This document shows, piece by piece, positions 5,820-14,237 of a DNA stretch of 46,302 bases (position 1 is the first letter of the stretch; the number at the start of each line of letters is the position of its first letter). The notes under the pieces were generated by a model. It did no database searches. It had not been told where the DNA came from and was given only the letters and a program-made list of their open reading frames with translations. Both the position numbers and the translations under genes were made by a program. The DNA comes from a virus: IMG/VR virus record IMGVR_UViG_3300010396_000017, positions 1-46,302 of that record. One strand, written 5' to 3'.

Positions 5820-5848
5820 TTGACTTCCGGCGGAATCTGTGGAACACT
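5820..5848 (+). promoter_or_regulatory. Promoter P3, rightward structural unit
   Basis: TTGACT (5820-5825) and AACACT (5843-5848) are 17 nt apart; TGTGG precedes the -10, as in P1 (TTGTGG). The -10 hexamer is weak, so an activator may be needed. It is the only good candidate before the first rightward gene at 5880. Confidence 0.5.
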
Positions 5849-5879
5849 GGCTGAGTCAAAGTAGGATAAGGCCCGCGAA

Positions 5880-6272
5880 ATGCAGATGCTGGACTTCCAA
5901 GACTTCTCGGCCCTGCTTGGCCCAGGCGTTTACGCCTTGGTCAAACGCGGGGTGGTGATCTACGTCGGCAAGTCCCGGGCGCTGTATCAACGCCTGTATG
6001 CTCATCGCAACGTGGCGCGCGCGGCAGCCAAGGGCAAGCCGATCCCAACTTGGCTTCCGATCAAAGGCTTCGTCTTCGACCAAGTCTTCGTCCGGCCATG
6101 TGCCCTCGCCGACCTCGACCGGCTGGAGGCCGAGATGATCGAACTCTACAAGCCTCGGTACAACGAATCGCTCAAGACCCGGCTGCCGATCCGGGCCGCA
6201 ATCCCACTGACCATCAACGGTCACACGATCACGCTGAACCCGGCCCAGCCGAAGATCGAACGTAGGATTTAA
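5880..6272 (+). CDS. GIY-YIG family endonuclease, 130 aa
   Basis: The N-terminal region shows the family signature: GVYAL at residues about 16-20 (GIY), YVGKS at about 30-34 (YIG), a conserved Arg a few residues on (ALYQRLYAHR), and a metal-binding Glu in the helix LEAEMIELYKPRYN (about residues 84-97). Such enzymes make metal-dependent nicks or double-strand breaks in DNA. It is a single-domain protein without an obvious DNA-targeting module. As the first rightward gene, 8 nt before the small terminase, it may act with packaging, as HNH nucleases do beside terminases in other phages. A free-standing homing role is the alternative. ATG 5886 is another possible start. Confidence 0.85.
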   Translation: MQMLDFQDFSALLGPGVYALVKRGVVIYVGKSRALYQRLYAHRNVARAAAKGKPIPTWLPIKGFVFDQVFVRPCALADLDRLEAEMIELYKPRYNESLKTRLPIRAAIPLTINGHTITLNPAQPKIERRI

Positions 6273-6280
6273 CCCTCGCC

Positions 6281-6856
6281 GTGACCTTCCCCCGCCAACG
6301 CCTAGCCAAGCCTCGGCCGATCGAAGGAGTCCGCGAACTCACCCGCGACGATCTCGCTACGCTTCGCGAGCCGCGAGCCAACGTCCTCATTACCAAAACC
6401 CTCCGCGATTCCCACCACCGCGTGGCCCGGCTCCTCGCAATGGGCCTGCGCCCCGGCGAGGTCGCCTCCCGCACAGGCTACTCCAACCAACGCATCTCGA
6501 CCCTCTCCAAATCCCCCGCGTTCCAAGAACTCATCGCAGGCTATCGCAAGATGGCCGACGATGCCTTCCTCGAGTCGCAAGACGACTTCTACGACATCGC
6601 ATTCGCCAACATGCTCAAAGCCGAGCGAATGCTCTCAGACAAGCTCGATGACGCAGACGCAGCCGGTGAAACCCTCCCAACCCGCGACCTGATCGCCATC
6701 TCCCGCGACGCCGCCGATCGCTTCGGCTACGGCAAGCACACCTCCTCCACCAACCTCAACGTGGACTTTGCAGCCAAGCTTGAGGCAGCCAAAGCCCGTT
6801 CAGCCCGGCCGGACCTAAAGCTCGTCCCCGCTCCGGCAATCGCCCGCAAGGTCTAG
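6281..6856 (+). CDS. Terminase small subunit-like, 191 aa
   Basis: The GTG start at 6281 follows the nuclease gene by 8 nt. Residues about 45-75 form a helix-turn-helix (VARLLAMGLRPGEVASRTGY, then QRISTLSKSPAFQEL) typical of small terminases that recognise phage DNA. The helical middle (about residues 80-140) would form the oligomer core. Position directly before the large terminase supports the call. It should bind the packaging site and load DNA into the motor. The C-terminus is RKV. Confidence 0.8.
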   Translation: MTFPRQRLAKPRPIEGVRELTRDDLATLREPRANVLITKTLRDSHHRVARLLAMGLRPGEVASRTGYSNQRISTLSKSPAFQELIAGYRKMADDAFLESQDDFYDIAFANMLKAERMLSDKLDDADAAGETLPTRDLIAISRDAADRFGYGKHTSSTNLNVDFAAKLEAAKARSARPDLKLVPAPAIARKV

Positions 6857-6860
6857 CCCA

Positions 6861-8390
6861 GTGAACCCAGCCGCCAACCAGGACCCCGGCGAACTCCTAG
6901 ACTGGCTGGCCTCGGTCGCCGACGACCCGCTCGCCTTCACCCTCGGCGCCTATCCTTGGGCTGAACCAGGAACAGTCCTCGCCAACTTCTCCGGCCCTGA
7001 CGACTGGACCCGCGAACTATTCGAACGAATCCGCCTAGGCCTCCTCACCCCATCCGCCGCCATCCAAGAGGCCACCGCCTCTGGCCACGGCATTGGCAAA
7101 TCCGCCACCGTTGGCATGATCATTCTCTGGGCCTTCTGTACCTACCCAGACTGCCGCGGCGTGATCACAGCCAACACCGAGACCCAGCTCAAAACCAAAA
7201 CCTGGGCCGAACTCGGCAAGTGGTTCAACCTCTGCTTCTTCGCCCGCGACTTCTTCACCCTCACCGCCACCGCCCTATTCTCCAAGGACCCAACCCGCGA
7301 GCGAACTTGGCGCATCGACATGATTCCTTGGTCTGAGAAGAACCCAGCTGCGTTCGCCGGGCTCCACAACCAAGGCAAGCGCCTACTCCTGATCTTCGAC
7401 GAGGCCTCCGAAATCCCTGACATCATCTGGGAAACAGCCGAAGGCGCCCTCACCGACGACGATACCCAAATCCTCTGGCTGGTCTTCGGCAACCCAACCC
7501 GCAACACTGGCCGGTTCAAAGAATGCTTCGCCGGAGGCAAACACGCCGAGTTCTGGCACAGCCGACAGATCGATTCCCGCACAGTCAAGATCACCAACAA
7601 AGACCGGTTCGAGAAATGGATTCGGGCCTATGGCCTCGATTCCGACTTCGTTCGCATTCGCGTCCTGGGCCAGTTCCCGCGCGTGGGCGAGATGGAGTTC
7701 TTCTCCGCCGAGGCCATTGACGCAGCCATGTCGCCCGACCGCGAGGTCTTCGTCGATGCCTTCACCCCACTCGCCATCGGCGTCGACGTGGCCCGGTTCG
7801 GTCGTAACAACTCCGTGATCTTCCCCCGCAAAGGCCGCGACGCTCGATCGCTCCCACGCGAAGTCTTCCACGGCCTCTCAACCACCGAACTCGCAAACCG
7901 AATCCACACCACCTACGACCGGCTGCGCCCGGATGGCATCTTCATCGACGGCGGCGGCGTCGGGGGCGGCGTCGTCGACCAAGTCCGCAACCAACGTCTC
8001 TACTGCACCGAGGTCCAATTCGGCGGCAAGGACATCATCACCGGCCTATCCACCGACAACCTAGGCGAGCGCTACGCCAACATGCGGGCAGCCATGTACG
8101 GTGCGCTGCGCTCTTGGCTCTCGGGCGGTATTCTCCCACCCGACACCGAACTCCGCACGGCGATGCTCGCCATCCGCTATACCTTCAACGCCAAGGACGA
8201 AATCCTCCTGGTTGCCAAGGAGGACCTCCTCGACGACAACCCAGGCATCATCCTCGATGACCTCGACGCCTTGGTCCTCACCTTCGGCGGCCCACTGGCC
8301 CGAAATGCCTCAGCCGGTGGCGATCACCCGCACAAGCCCCAAGTCGAGTACGAATACAACCCCTACGAACCCGAACGGATGGTAGCATAA
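6861..8390 (+). CDS. terL: Terminase large subunit, 509 aa
   Basis: This is the ATP-driven DNA-packaging motor and headful or cos nuclease. Walker A is SGHGIGKS (residues about 73-80) and Walker B with catalytic Glu is LLLIFDEA (about 175-182). A coupling motif lies around LVFGNPTRNTG. The RNase H-like nuclease domain starts at GVDVARFG (about 307-314), with further acidic positions in IFIDGGGVGGGVVD and LDDLDALV. Length fits the family. The start is GTG at 6861, 4 nt after the small terminase stop. An ATGA-type junction does not occur here, so it has its own weak ribosome site. Confidence 0.95.
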   Translation: MNPAANQDPGELLDWLASVADDPLAFTLGAYPWAEPGTVLANFSGPDDWTRELFERIRLGLLTPSAAIQEATASGHGIGKSATVGMIILWAFCTYPDCRGVITANTETQLKTKTWAELGKWFNLCFFARDFFTLTATALFSKDPTRERTWRIDMIPWSEKNPAAFAGLHNQGKRLLLIFDEASEIPDIIWETAEGALTDDDTQILWLVFGNPTRNTGRFKECFAGGKHAEFWHSRQIDSRTVKITNKDRFEKWIRAYGLDSDFVRIRVLGQFPRVGEMEFFSAEAIDAAMSPDREVFVDAFTPLAIGVDVARFGRNNSVIFPRKGRDARSLPREVFHGLSTTELANRIHTTYDRLRPDGIFIDGGGVGGGVVDQVRNQRLYCTEVQFGGKDIITGLSTDNLGERYANMRAAMYGALRSWLSGGILPPDTELRTAMLAIRYTFNAKDEILLVAKEDLLDDNPGIILDDLDALVLTFGGPLARNASAGGDHPHKPQVEYEYNPYEPERMVA

Positions 8391-8391
8391 G

Positions 8392-8643
8392 ATGGCCGAT
8401 CCAATCTCCCTCGGAACCCTCCTCGCCGTTGGCCTTGGCGGAGCCGCTGCAGGCTCCCTACTCTCAAAGGGCTCGCCCGCTGCCCCAGCACCACCGCCAT
8501 CGCTCCCGGCGGCCCAACAACCTCAGGGCACTAAGCCCTCGGCTGCCCCACAGCAACTCTCCTTCCTCTCAGCCGGGGCCAAAGCCTCAGCCGCGGCCCA
8601 AGGCTCCTCCGGCCAGACCGGCAAGACTCTGTTAGGCCAATGA
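8392..8643 (+). CDS. Small Ala/Pro-rich structural-region protein, 83 aa
   Basis: A short hydrophobic, glycine-rich N-terminus (TLLAVGLGGAAAGSLL) is followed by an Ala/Pro/Gln-rich disordered tail. It starts 1 nt after the large terminase stop and overlaps the next ORF by 4 nt. Small proteins of this type between terminase and portal are common in podoviruses; their role is unknown. Confidence 0.7.
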   Translation: MADPISLGTLLAVGLGGAAAGSLLSKGSPAAPAPPPSLPAAQQPQGTKPSAAPQQLSFLSAGAKASAAAQGSSGQTGKTLLGQ

Positions 8644-8789
8644 AAGTCCCAGTCGACAACGTCGTCCAACTCCCTCGGCCAGCCCCGCAGGTTGATCCAG
8701 TCTTCCTCCAAATGGCCGCTGCCATGATGCACTCCGAGGGCCGGCTGTTTGAGCCCAAGCCCAAGCCCAAGGACTCCGCCAGTGGCTAA
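8640..8789 (+). CDS. Small hypothetical protein, 49 aa
   Basis: The ATG at 8640 overlaps the previous stop (ATGA) and the TAA at 8787-8789 lies just inside the portal gene start. The peptide (MKVPVDNVVQLPRP start, basic Lys-Pro repeats near the end) has a short helix in the middle. No family is recognised. Seamless tiling between two genes is the main evidence. Confidence 0.6.
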   Translation: MKVPVDNVVQLPRPAPQVDPVFLQMAAAMMHSEGRLFEPKPKPKDSASG

Positions 8790-10518
8790 CGTCTCCCCCA
8801 CCGACCTCGCCTATCGCCGATTCGTCGAAGGCTCCCTCCTGGCCCGGCGCGACAATCGCTATTCTTGGTGGACCCATTGGCGTGAACTCGCCGACTACTT
8901 CCTACCCCGCCGCTATCGCTGGCTGATCACTCCCAATATGCAGTCCCGCGGTTCGCCGATCAATCAACACATCCTCGATTCCTCAGGCGTCTTCTCGGCT
9001 CGGAACCTCGCCGCGGCTCTCCTGTCCGGCAAATGCTCCCCACTCCGGCCCTGGTTCCGCCTCAAGATCGATCACATCGACTCCACCCAGACCACCCCAG
9101 TCTCCCTCTGGTTGGCCGAGTGCGAACGCCTAATGTACCTCGTCTTCGCCGAGTCCAACTTCTACAACTCGATGGCCCAGTTCTTCTACGACCTCGTCAT
9201 CTTCGGCACGGCCGTCCTAATCATCTACGAAGACCACGGCGCAGTCATCAACTGCTACAACCCCTGCGCCGGCGAATACTACCTCGACCTCGATGGCAAA
9301 TACCGCCCGGTCCTGCTCTCACGTGAGTTCACAATGACCATCGGCGCCGTAGTGGGTGAATTCGGCTACGACAACTGCTCGGTCGCCACGCGTAAGGCCT
9401 ACGACACCCCCGACGGCTCCGGTCGCACGCGCGAGATCATCGTAGCCCACGACATCTCCCCCAACGACGACGGCCACGACTTCGGCATCTCCAACCGCTA
9501 CGCCTACCGCGAATGCTTCTGGGAATGGGGCGGTTCGACCTCACCCCAATCCGGTTCCCAAATGCCCCCGGCCTTCCTTCGCAAACGCGGCTACTTCGAC
9601 AAACCCAACATCGCCGTGCGATGGGACCTCGTCTCCAACGACCCATACGGCCGCAGCCCAGCGATGGACGGCTTAGGCGACCAGAAGCAACTCCAACTCG
9701 AGACCCGACGCAAGGCCCAGGCCATTGACAAGATGGTCAACCCGCCGCTGGTCGCCGACATCAAACTCAAGAACCAACCCGCCTCGCTCCTCCCCGGCGG
9801 CATGACCTACATCGCCGGCTTCGCCCAGTCCGGCAAGCCTGCCATCGGCACCATCTACGATACCAAGTTCCCTGTCCAAGAAATCGCCGAAGACCTCGCC
9901 GAGGTCCGCGAGCGCCTATCCAAGGTCTTCTACAACGACCTATTCCAACCCATCTCGCAATACGAAACCCGCTCTAACATCACCGCGACCGAGATCGATG
10001 CCCGGCGGGCTGAGGCCATGATCATGATTGGCCCGGCCTTGGAACGAATCGACAACGAGGGCCTCAAGCCGATCATCGAACGGGTCTGGGGCATCATGTC
10101 TCGCCAACGTGGCCCCAACGGCCAACCCCTACTTCCACCGGCCCCGCCTGAGATCGCTGGCCGCGACGTGAACATCGAATTCGTCTCCATGCTGGCCCAG
10201 GCCCAATCTGCAGCCGAGTCCGCCGGGATCGAACGCCTATTCCAGATCGCCGGAGGCCTCGTCGGCGTTGTCCCCGAAGCCATGGACAACATCGACGTTG
10301 ACTTCGCACTTGACAAATACTCCAGCCTGTTGAACAATGACCCTCGTATAATCCGGAGTCCGCAACAGTTGCAAGCGATCCGCCAGAAACGCGAACAGCA
10401 GGCCCAGGCCGCCCAGCAAGCGGCTCAGGCTGAGCAGCTATCCGCCGGGGCCAAGACCCTATCGGAGACCGACGTAGGCGGCGGCCGCAACGCACTCCAG
10501 TCCATGCTGGGTCAATAG
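8782..10518 (+). CDS. Portal (head-tail connector) protein, 578 aa
   Basis: The sequence matches the podoviral head-tail connector family: an N-terminal RRDNRYSWWTHWRELADYFLP segment, then GxSARNLAAALLSG and TPVSLWLAECERLMY, a central FFYDLVIFGTAVLIIYED strand-helix, and a Gln/Ala-rich C-terminus from about residue 530. Twelve copies normally form the ring through which DNA enters and leaves the capsid. The GTG at 8782 is preferred over a TTG at 8749 because it overlaps the preceding stop. The length is typical for BPP-1/T7-type portals. Confidence 0.93.
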   Translation: MANVSPTDLAYRRFVEGSLLARRDNRYSWWTHWRELADYFLPRRYRWLITPNMQSRGSPINQHILDSSGVFSARNLAAALLSGKCSPLRPWFRLKIDHIDSTQTTPVSLWLAECERLMYLVFAESNFYNSMAQFFYDLVIFGTAVLIIYEDHGAVINCYNPCAGEYYLDLDGKYRPVLLSREFTMTIGAVVGEFGYDNCSVATRKAYDTPDGSGRTREIIVAHDISPNDDGHDFGISNRYAYRECFWEWGGSTSPQSGSQMPPAFLRKRGYFDKPNIAVRWDLVSNDPYGRSPAMDGLGDQKQLQLETRRKAQAIDKMVNPPLVADIKLKNQPASLLPGGMTYIAGFAQSGKPAIGTIYDTKFPVQEIAEDLAEVRERLSKVFYNDLFQPISQYETRSNITATEIDARRAEAMIMIGPALERIDNEGLKPIIERVWGIMSRQRGPNGQPLLPPAPPEIAGRDVNIEFVSMLAQAQSAAESAGIERLFQIAGGLVGVVPEAMDNIDVDFALDKYSSLLNNDPRIIRSPQQLQAIRQKREQQAQAAQQAAQAEQLSAGAKTLSETDVGGGRNALQSMLGQ

Positions 10519-10521
10519 CCG

Positions 10522-10962
10522 ATGCTCGACACCTCCTCCCGCGCCAGCGTCCGGGCCGCCGAAAAGGCCGCTAAGCGCTTTGACGTGGACGAGGCCGAGG
10601 TCATTCGCTCGATTATGTCCAGCCCGGCCGGCCGGTATTGGATTTGGACCCGACTGGAATCCGCCCACATCTTCTCCACCACCTTCACCGACTCCCCAAC
10701 CCGTTCGGCCTTCCTCGAAGGCGAACGCAACGCCGGGCTGACCTTGCTCAACGCCGTGATGTCCGCCTGCCCCGATCTCTACACCCTAGCCATGCGAGAA
10801 GCAAATGAGCGACGAATCGCAACCGACAACGCCATCTCCCGAGTCACCGCCAGCCAACACGCCGGAAGCCAGGACCCCGACGGGGGAGATCAAGGACCAG
10901 CAGACGGCCCAGGCGGATGGGACCACTACGCCGACGAAGCCGGCGGAACCGCCGAAGTCTGA
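10522..10962 (+). CDS. Bbp19-like phage protein, 146 aa
   Basis: Residues about 30-95 carry the conserved block of the Bbp19 family: GRYWIWTRLESAHIFSTTF, then AFLEGERNAGLTLLN and ACPDLYTLAMREA. Its function is unknown, but it always lies between portal and scaffold/capsid genes. The last 52 residues are low-complexity (many Gly, Asp, Ala) and lie over the start of the next gene in another frame, so this tail may be dispensable. Confidence 0.82.
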   Translation: MLDTSSRASVRAAEKAAKRFDVDEAEVIRSIMSSPAGRYWIWTRLESAHIFSTTFTDSPTRSAFLEGERNAGLTLLNAVMSACPDLYTLAMREANERRIATDNAISRVTASQHAGSQDPDGGDQGPADGPGGWDHYADEAGGTAEV

Positions 10963-11503
10963 CGCGAAGTCCGAAGCCCCAGCCGGCGCACCCGAATCCT
11001 ACGCCGACTTCGCCGCTCCCGAAGGCTTCGAGATCAATAAGGACGCCCTAGCAGCCGCCCTGCCCGTCTTCAAAGACCTCAACCTGACCCAGGACCAAGC
11101 CCAACGCCTCGTCGACATCTACGCCCAGGTCTCCAAGGACTCCGCCGAAGCCCCTCACAAGGCCTTCGAGGCTGTCACAACCGAATGGCGCAACTCCGTC
11201 ATCCGCGATCCCAAACTCGGCAATGGCACCGACGGGCTCAAGCCCGAAGTCCAAGCCAACATCAACCGCGCAGTCGAAGTCGGTGGCCCAGAGATGGCCA
11301 AGGCCGCCCGCGAAGCGATGGACATGACTGGCGGGGGCAACAACCCGGCCATCATCGGCCTGCTCAATGCCCTCGGCGCCCGCCTCGGCGAAGGCTCGGC
11401 CGTCACCGGCAAAGGCCCTTCCGCCTTCGGCCAGCCCAACGGCTCGCGGCCCCGGAACGCGGCGCAGGCCCTGTTCCCGAACCTACCCTCTTCCGCCTCC
11501 TAG
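10805..11503 (+). CDS. Scaffold-like protein, 232 aa
   Basis: The first 65 residues are disordered and rich in Pro, Thr, Ser and Glu. A helical region follows (FEINKDALAAALPVFKDLNLTQDQAQRLVDIYAQV), and then an amphipathic C-terminal half. This acidic, flexible N-terminus with helical body, placed directly before the major capsid gene, is typical of capsid assembly scaffolds. ATG 10805 has GAGAAG upstream and lies 158 nt inside the Bbp19-like gene in another frame. A later start would remove only disordered sequence. Confidence 0.75.
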   Translation: MSDESQPTTPSPESPPANTPEARTPTGEIKDQQTAQADGTTTPTKPAEPPKSDAKSEAPAGAPESYADFAAPEGFEINKDALAAALPVFKDLNLTQDQAQRLVDIYAQVSKDSAEAPHKAFEAVTTEWRNSVIRDPKLGNGTDGLKPEVQANINRAVEVGGPEMAKAAREAMDMTGGGNNPAIIGLLNALGARLGEGSAVTGKGPSAFGQPNGSRPRNAAQALFPNLPSSAS

Positions 11504-11505
11504 CC

Positions 11506-11565
11506 CCAGAGTGGGATGAACGAAGATAGGAGATCGAAGCTCGTGCAACTCAACCCCCACTCTGG
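11506..11565 (+). promoter_or_regulatory. Leader hairpin before the capsid gene
   Basis: A perfect 10-bp inverted repeat (CCAGAGTGGG at 11506-11515, CCCACTCTGG at 11556-11565) encloses 40 nt. Its 3' arm ends inside the ribosome binding region (TGGAGAAG) of the capsid gene start at 11575. It may stabilise the mRNA 5' end after processing or modulate capsid translation. Confidence 0.55.
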
Positions 11566-11574
11566 AGAAGCCTA

Positions 11575-12618
11575 ATGGCTACCATTGGTTCTACGGCCCT
11601 GACCTACGCGGACTGGGCCAAGCGCATGGACGACGGTTACCGCGTCGCCATGATCATCGAACTCCTCTCGCAGACCAACGAAATCCTCGACGACATGCTC
11701 GTTGTCGAAGGCAACCTGCCGACCGGTCACAAGACGACCGTCCGGACCGGCCTGCCCCAGGCCACTTGGCGCCTGCTCAACCAAGGCGTCCCCAACGCCA
11801 AGTCCACCACCGCCCAGATCGTCGACACCTGCGGCAACCTCGAGACCTACTCGGTCATCGACAAGGACATCGCCGACCTCAACGGCAACACCGCCGAGTT
11901 CCGCCTATCCGAGGTCCGCGCGTTCCTCGAAGGCATGTCCCAACAGGTCGCCTCGACTCTGATCTACGGCAACCAGTTCGTGAATCCGGAACGCTTCACC
12001 GGCTTCGCCCCTCGCTACTCGACCAAGAACACCTCCAACTCGCAGACCGCCAACAACGTCCTCGACGCCGGCGGCACCTCCTCGACCAACACCTCGCTGT
12101 GGATCGTCGTGTGGGGCTCCGACACTTGGCATGCGACCTTCCCGAAGGGCAAGATCACTGGCCTCCAACACCGCGACATGGGCGAGTGGCCGGTCACCGA
12201 CTCCTCGTCCAACACCTACCAAGCCTACCGCGATCACTTCAAGTGGGAGATCGGTCTGGTCGGCCGTGACTGGCGCTACTGCGTTCGCATTGCCAACATC
12301 GACGTGACCCAGTTGACCGGCGTGAGCGCCGCCAACCTGATCAACCTGATCGTCCGCGGGCTCTACCGACTGCCGACGGCGCCTGTGATGGCCACCTCAA
12401 TCCAGACCTCCGACACCCCCGAGGTCCGGGCCGATATGGGCCGCACGGTCATCTACGGCAACCGCGTGGTTCGCACCTACCTCGACCTCCAGGCCATGAA
12501 CAAGACCAACGTCTTGCTCCAGCTGAAAGAGTTCGATGGCAAGACCGTCACCACCTTCCGCGGCGTCCCAGTCCGTACCTGCGACGCGATCCTCTCCAAC
12601 GAAACCCAGGTCGTCTAA
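11575..12618 (+). CDS. Major capsid protein (Bbp17-like), 347 aa
   Basis: Size, position after the scaffold and motifs (ALTYADWAKRMD near the start, ETYSVIDKDIADLNGN, FLEGMSQQVASTLIYGN, QHRDMGEWPVTD) match the BPP-1-type major capsid family with HK97 fold. It should form the icosahedral head. GGAG precedes the ATG. Codon use is strongly C-ending, as in highly expressed genes. Its 71-nt leader holds a hairpin, unusual in this compact region. Confidence 0.92.
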   Translation: MATIGSTALTYADWAKRMDDGYRVAMIIELLSQTNEILDDMLVVEGNLPTGHKTTVRTGLPQATWRLLNQGVPNAKSTTAQIVDTCGNLETYSVIDKDIADLNGNTAEFRLSEVRAFLEGMSQQVASTLIYGNQFVNPERFTGFAPRYSTKNTSNSQTANNVLDAGGTSSTNTSLWIVVWGSDTWHATFPKGKITGLQHRDMGEWPVTDSSSNTYQAYRDHFKWEIGLVGRDWRYCVRIANIDVTQLTGVSAANLINLIVRGLYRLPTAPVMATSIQTSDTPEVRADMGRTVIYGNRVVRTYLDLQAMNKTNVLLQLKEFDGKTVTTFRGVPVRTCDAILSNETQVV

Positions 12619-12630
12619 GGAGCCCCGCAT

Positions 12631-13188
12631 ATGATCCTCGACAACTCCCTTATGTTCTCGGGCACCTCAAACGGTGCCTCGGGCGGCATCACCTCTGGCG
12701 CAAACACCGACGCGCCGACGACTGGCACTCAGGTCGCGTCCAACGTCATCGACCTCGGCGTGACCTCCGGCGTCCCGTCCTCGGCCAACGGTGGCGGTGC
12801 TCGCGACATCGGCATCGGCGACGACCCGGCGATGAAGCTCTTGGTCAACGTCAACACGGCGCTGACCGGTGGCACTTCGCTCCAGGTCGACCTCTCCGGC
12901 GCCCCCGACAACGGCTCTGGCGCAGCCGGTTCCTACACCGTCATGTGGACCTCCCAGGCCATCGTCGAAGCCTCACTGATCGCCGGGGCCAACATCGCCA
13001 ACATCGATGTCCCCCGCACGATCCCCGGCCAGGCACCGCCGAGGTTCCTCCGCCTGCGCTACATCTCTGTCGGCACCCACTCCGCTGGTGCAGTCGAAGC
13101 CTGTATCGTCCTCGACCGGTTCGACCAAATCCAAGGCTCGACTGGCGCCCTCTCCGGCTATCCCGCCGGTACCACCGTCGCCAACTAA
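12631..13188 (+). CDS. Capsid cement protein, Bbp16-like, 185 aa
   Basis: The start MILDNSLMFSG, the SNVIDLGV segment and the C-terminal RFLRLRYISVGTHSAG resemble Bbp16-family cement/decoration proteins, which trimerise on the capsid surface. It is 12 nt after the capsid gene with AAGGAG upstream. The composition is Gly/Ser/Ala-rich and beta-structured. Confidence 0.82.
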   Translation: MILDNSLMFSGTSNGASGGITSGANTDAPTTGTQVASNVIDLGVTSGVPSSANGGGARDIGIGDDPAMKLLVNVNTALTGGTSLQVDLSGAPDNGSGAAGSYTVMWTSQAIVEASLIAGANIANIDVPRTIPGQAPPRFLRLRYISVGTHSAGAVEACIVLDRFDQIQGSTGALSGYPAGTTVAN

Positions 13189-13198
13189 GGAGAGTCAG

Positions 13199-13828
13199 AT
13201 GCTTTCCCGTCTCCTCGCTCTCCTTGGCCTGCTGGGGCTGCTCTCGACAGCCCCAGCAGTGGCCCAAGTCAATGTGGTCCCGGCCAGCGGCCTGATCACC
13301 AACATCCTCCGAGTCCCGACCTACACCGCCGTATCAGTCGGCCTCGTCCCGGCGGCTTCCGCCACGGACATCTTCTGCATCTCACCCGGCACGGCGAAGT
13401 CGATCTCGGTTCGCCAGGTGATCATCTCCGGCACCGCCGGTACGGCCATCACCACGCCGTTCGTCCTCTACCGTCGGGCCTCCCTCGACACCGGAGGCAC
13501 CGCGGCCACCGGCCTTGCCCTCCCCGTCGCCGGCGTCCACTCCACCAACGACCCGGCGTCCGGAGCCACGCTGACCGCCTACACGGCGAACCCGACCATC
13601 GTGGACTCCTCGCCCACGGCCCTCGGCGCTCTCCTCGTCGACCTCCCTGTGACCACTGCTGCTGGTGGCAACACCGAAGTCACTCGTACCTTCGGCACCG
13701 GAGTGGACTTCTTCAACAAAGGCCTCGACCTCCAGAAGAACACCACCCAGCAACTCTGCGTCAACCTCAACGGCGCCTCGGTCTCCTCCGGCGTCCTTGC
13801 CATCTCCATGACGTGGCAGGAGCAGTAA
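13199..13828 (+). CDS. Secreted-type structural-region protein, 209 aa
   Basis: Residues 1-25 are a canonical Sec signal peptide: Arg near the start, a Leu-rich core (LLALLGLLGLL), and a signal peptidase I site APAVA before QVN. The mature part is beta-rich, Thr/Ala-rich, with exactly two cysteines (FCIS, LCVN) that could pair. ATG 13199 follows GGAGAG; a longer open frame upstream belongs to overlap with the cement gene. It is the first of three consecutive genes with signal peptides. The function is unknown; it could be a secreted decoy or a virion component assembled after export. Confidence 0.75.
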   Translation: MLSRLLALLGLLGLLSTAPAVAQVNVVPASGLITNILRVPTYTAVSVGLVPAASATDIFCISPGTAKSISVRQVIISGTAGTAITTPFVLYRRASLDTGGTAATGLALPVAGVHSTNDPASGATLTAYTANPTIVDSSPTALGALLVDLPVTTAAGGNTEVTRTFGTGVDFFNKGLDLQKNTTQQLCVNLNGASVSSGVLAISMTWQEQ

Positions 13829-13829
13829 C

Positions 13830-14237
13830 ATGACCCGCCTGTGGCTGGCGCTAATCCTCGCCCTGGGCCTCGCGCCAGCCCAGGCTCAAACGCAGTTCGT
13901 CGTCCCGCCCAACGCCCCGGCAACGCCTGTCGTCTCTGCCGCAGCCGAAGGCTCACACGTCCTAAAGGGCTCGCCCGGAGCCCTTTATGGCCTTTACGTA
14001 ACCTCCGGCGCCTCAGCCGGGTTCGTAATGACCTTCAACGCCACCTCTGCGCCAGCCGATGGCGCAGTCACCCCGATCAACTGCGTCTCGGTCCCTGCCA
14101 ACTCCAGCGTCTCGCTCTGGTGGGGTCCACAGCCGCCTGAGTTTTACTCAACTGGCGTGGTTGCCGTGTTCTCGACCACCGGCTGTTTCACCAAGACCAT
14201 CTCAGCAACGGCCTTCTTCCACGCATTGGTGCAGTGA
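13830..14237 (+). CDS. Secreted-type structural-region protein, 135 aa
   Basis: This protein has a signal peptide (residues 1-19; LWLALILALGLAP core, cleavage after AQA before Q) and a small beta-sandwich-like mature part with two cysteines (INCVS, TGCFT). It starts 1 nt after the previous stop. The segment SHVLKGSPGALYGLYVTSG resembles short phage decoration-type domains, but I cannot name a family. Confidence 0.72.
   Translation: MTRLWLALILALGLAPAQAQTQFVVPPNAPATPVVSAAAEGSHVLKGSPGALYGLYVTSGASAGFVMTFNATSAPADGAVTPINCVSVPANSSVSLWWGPQPPEFYSTGVVAVFSTTGCFTKTISATAFFHALVQ

Larger units (their letters stand above)
5281..5879. other. Divergent intergenic region, 599 bp
   Basis: No credible gene is present. 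Leftward genes begin at about 5280 and rightward genes at 5880. It holds a nested inverted repeat (5328-5557), an alternating TG tract (5432-5441), and direct repeats CATAGAC (5454-5460 and 5463-5469). It also holds G-runs, an 11-bp tandem repeat (5551-5572), two operator-like repeats (5606-5653) and promoter P3. This is the natural place for an origin of replication and a transcriptional switch. Confidence 0.6.

Noticed and set aside
13007-13198. N-terminal extension of the first secreted protein
   Set aside because: The region belongs to the cement gene; the ATG at 13199 has a good ribosome site and begins a clear signal peptide.
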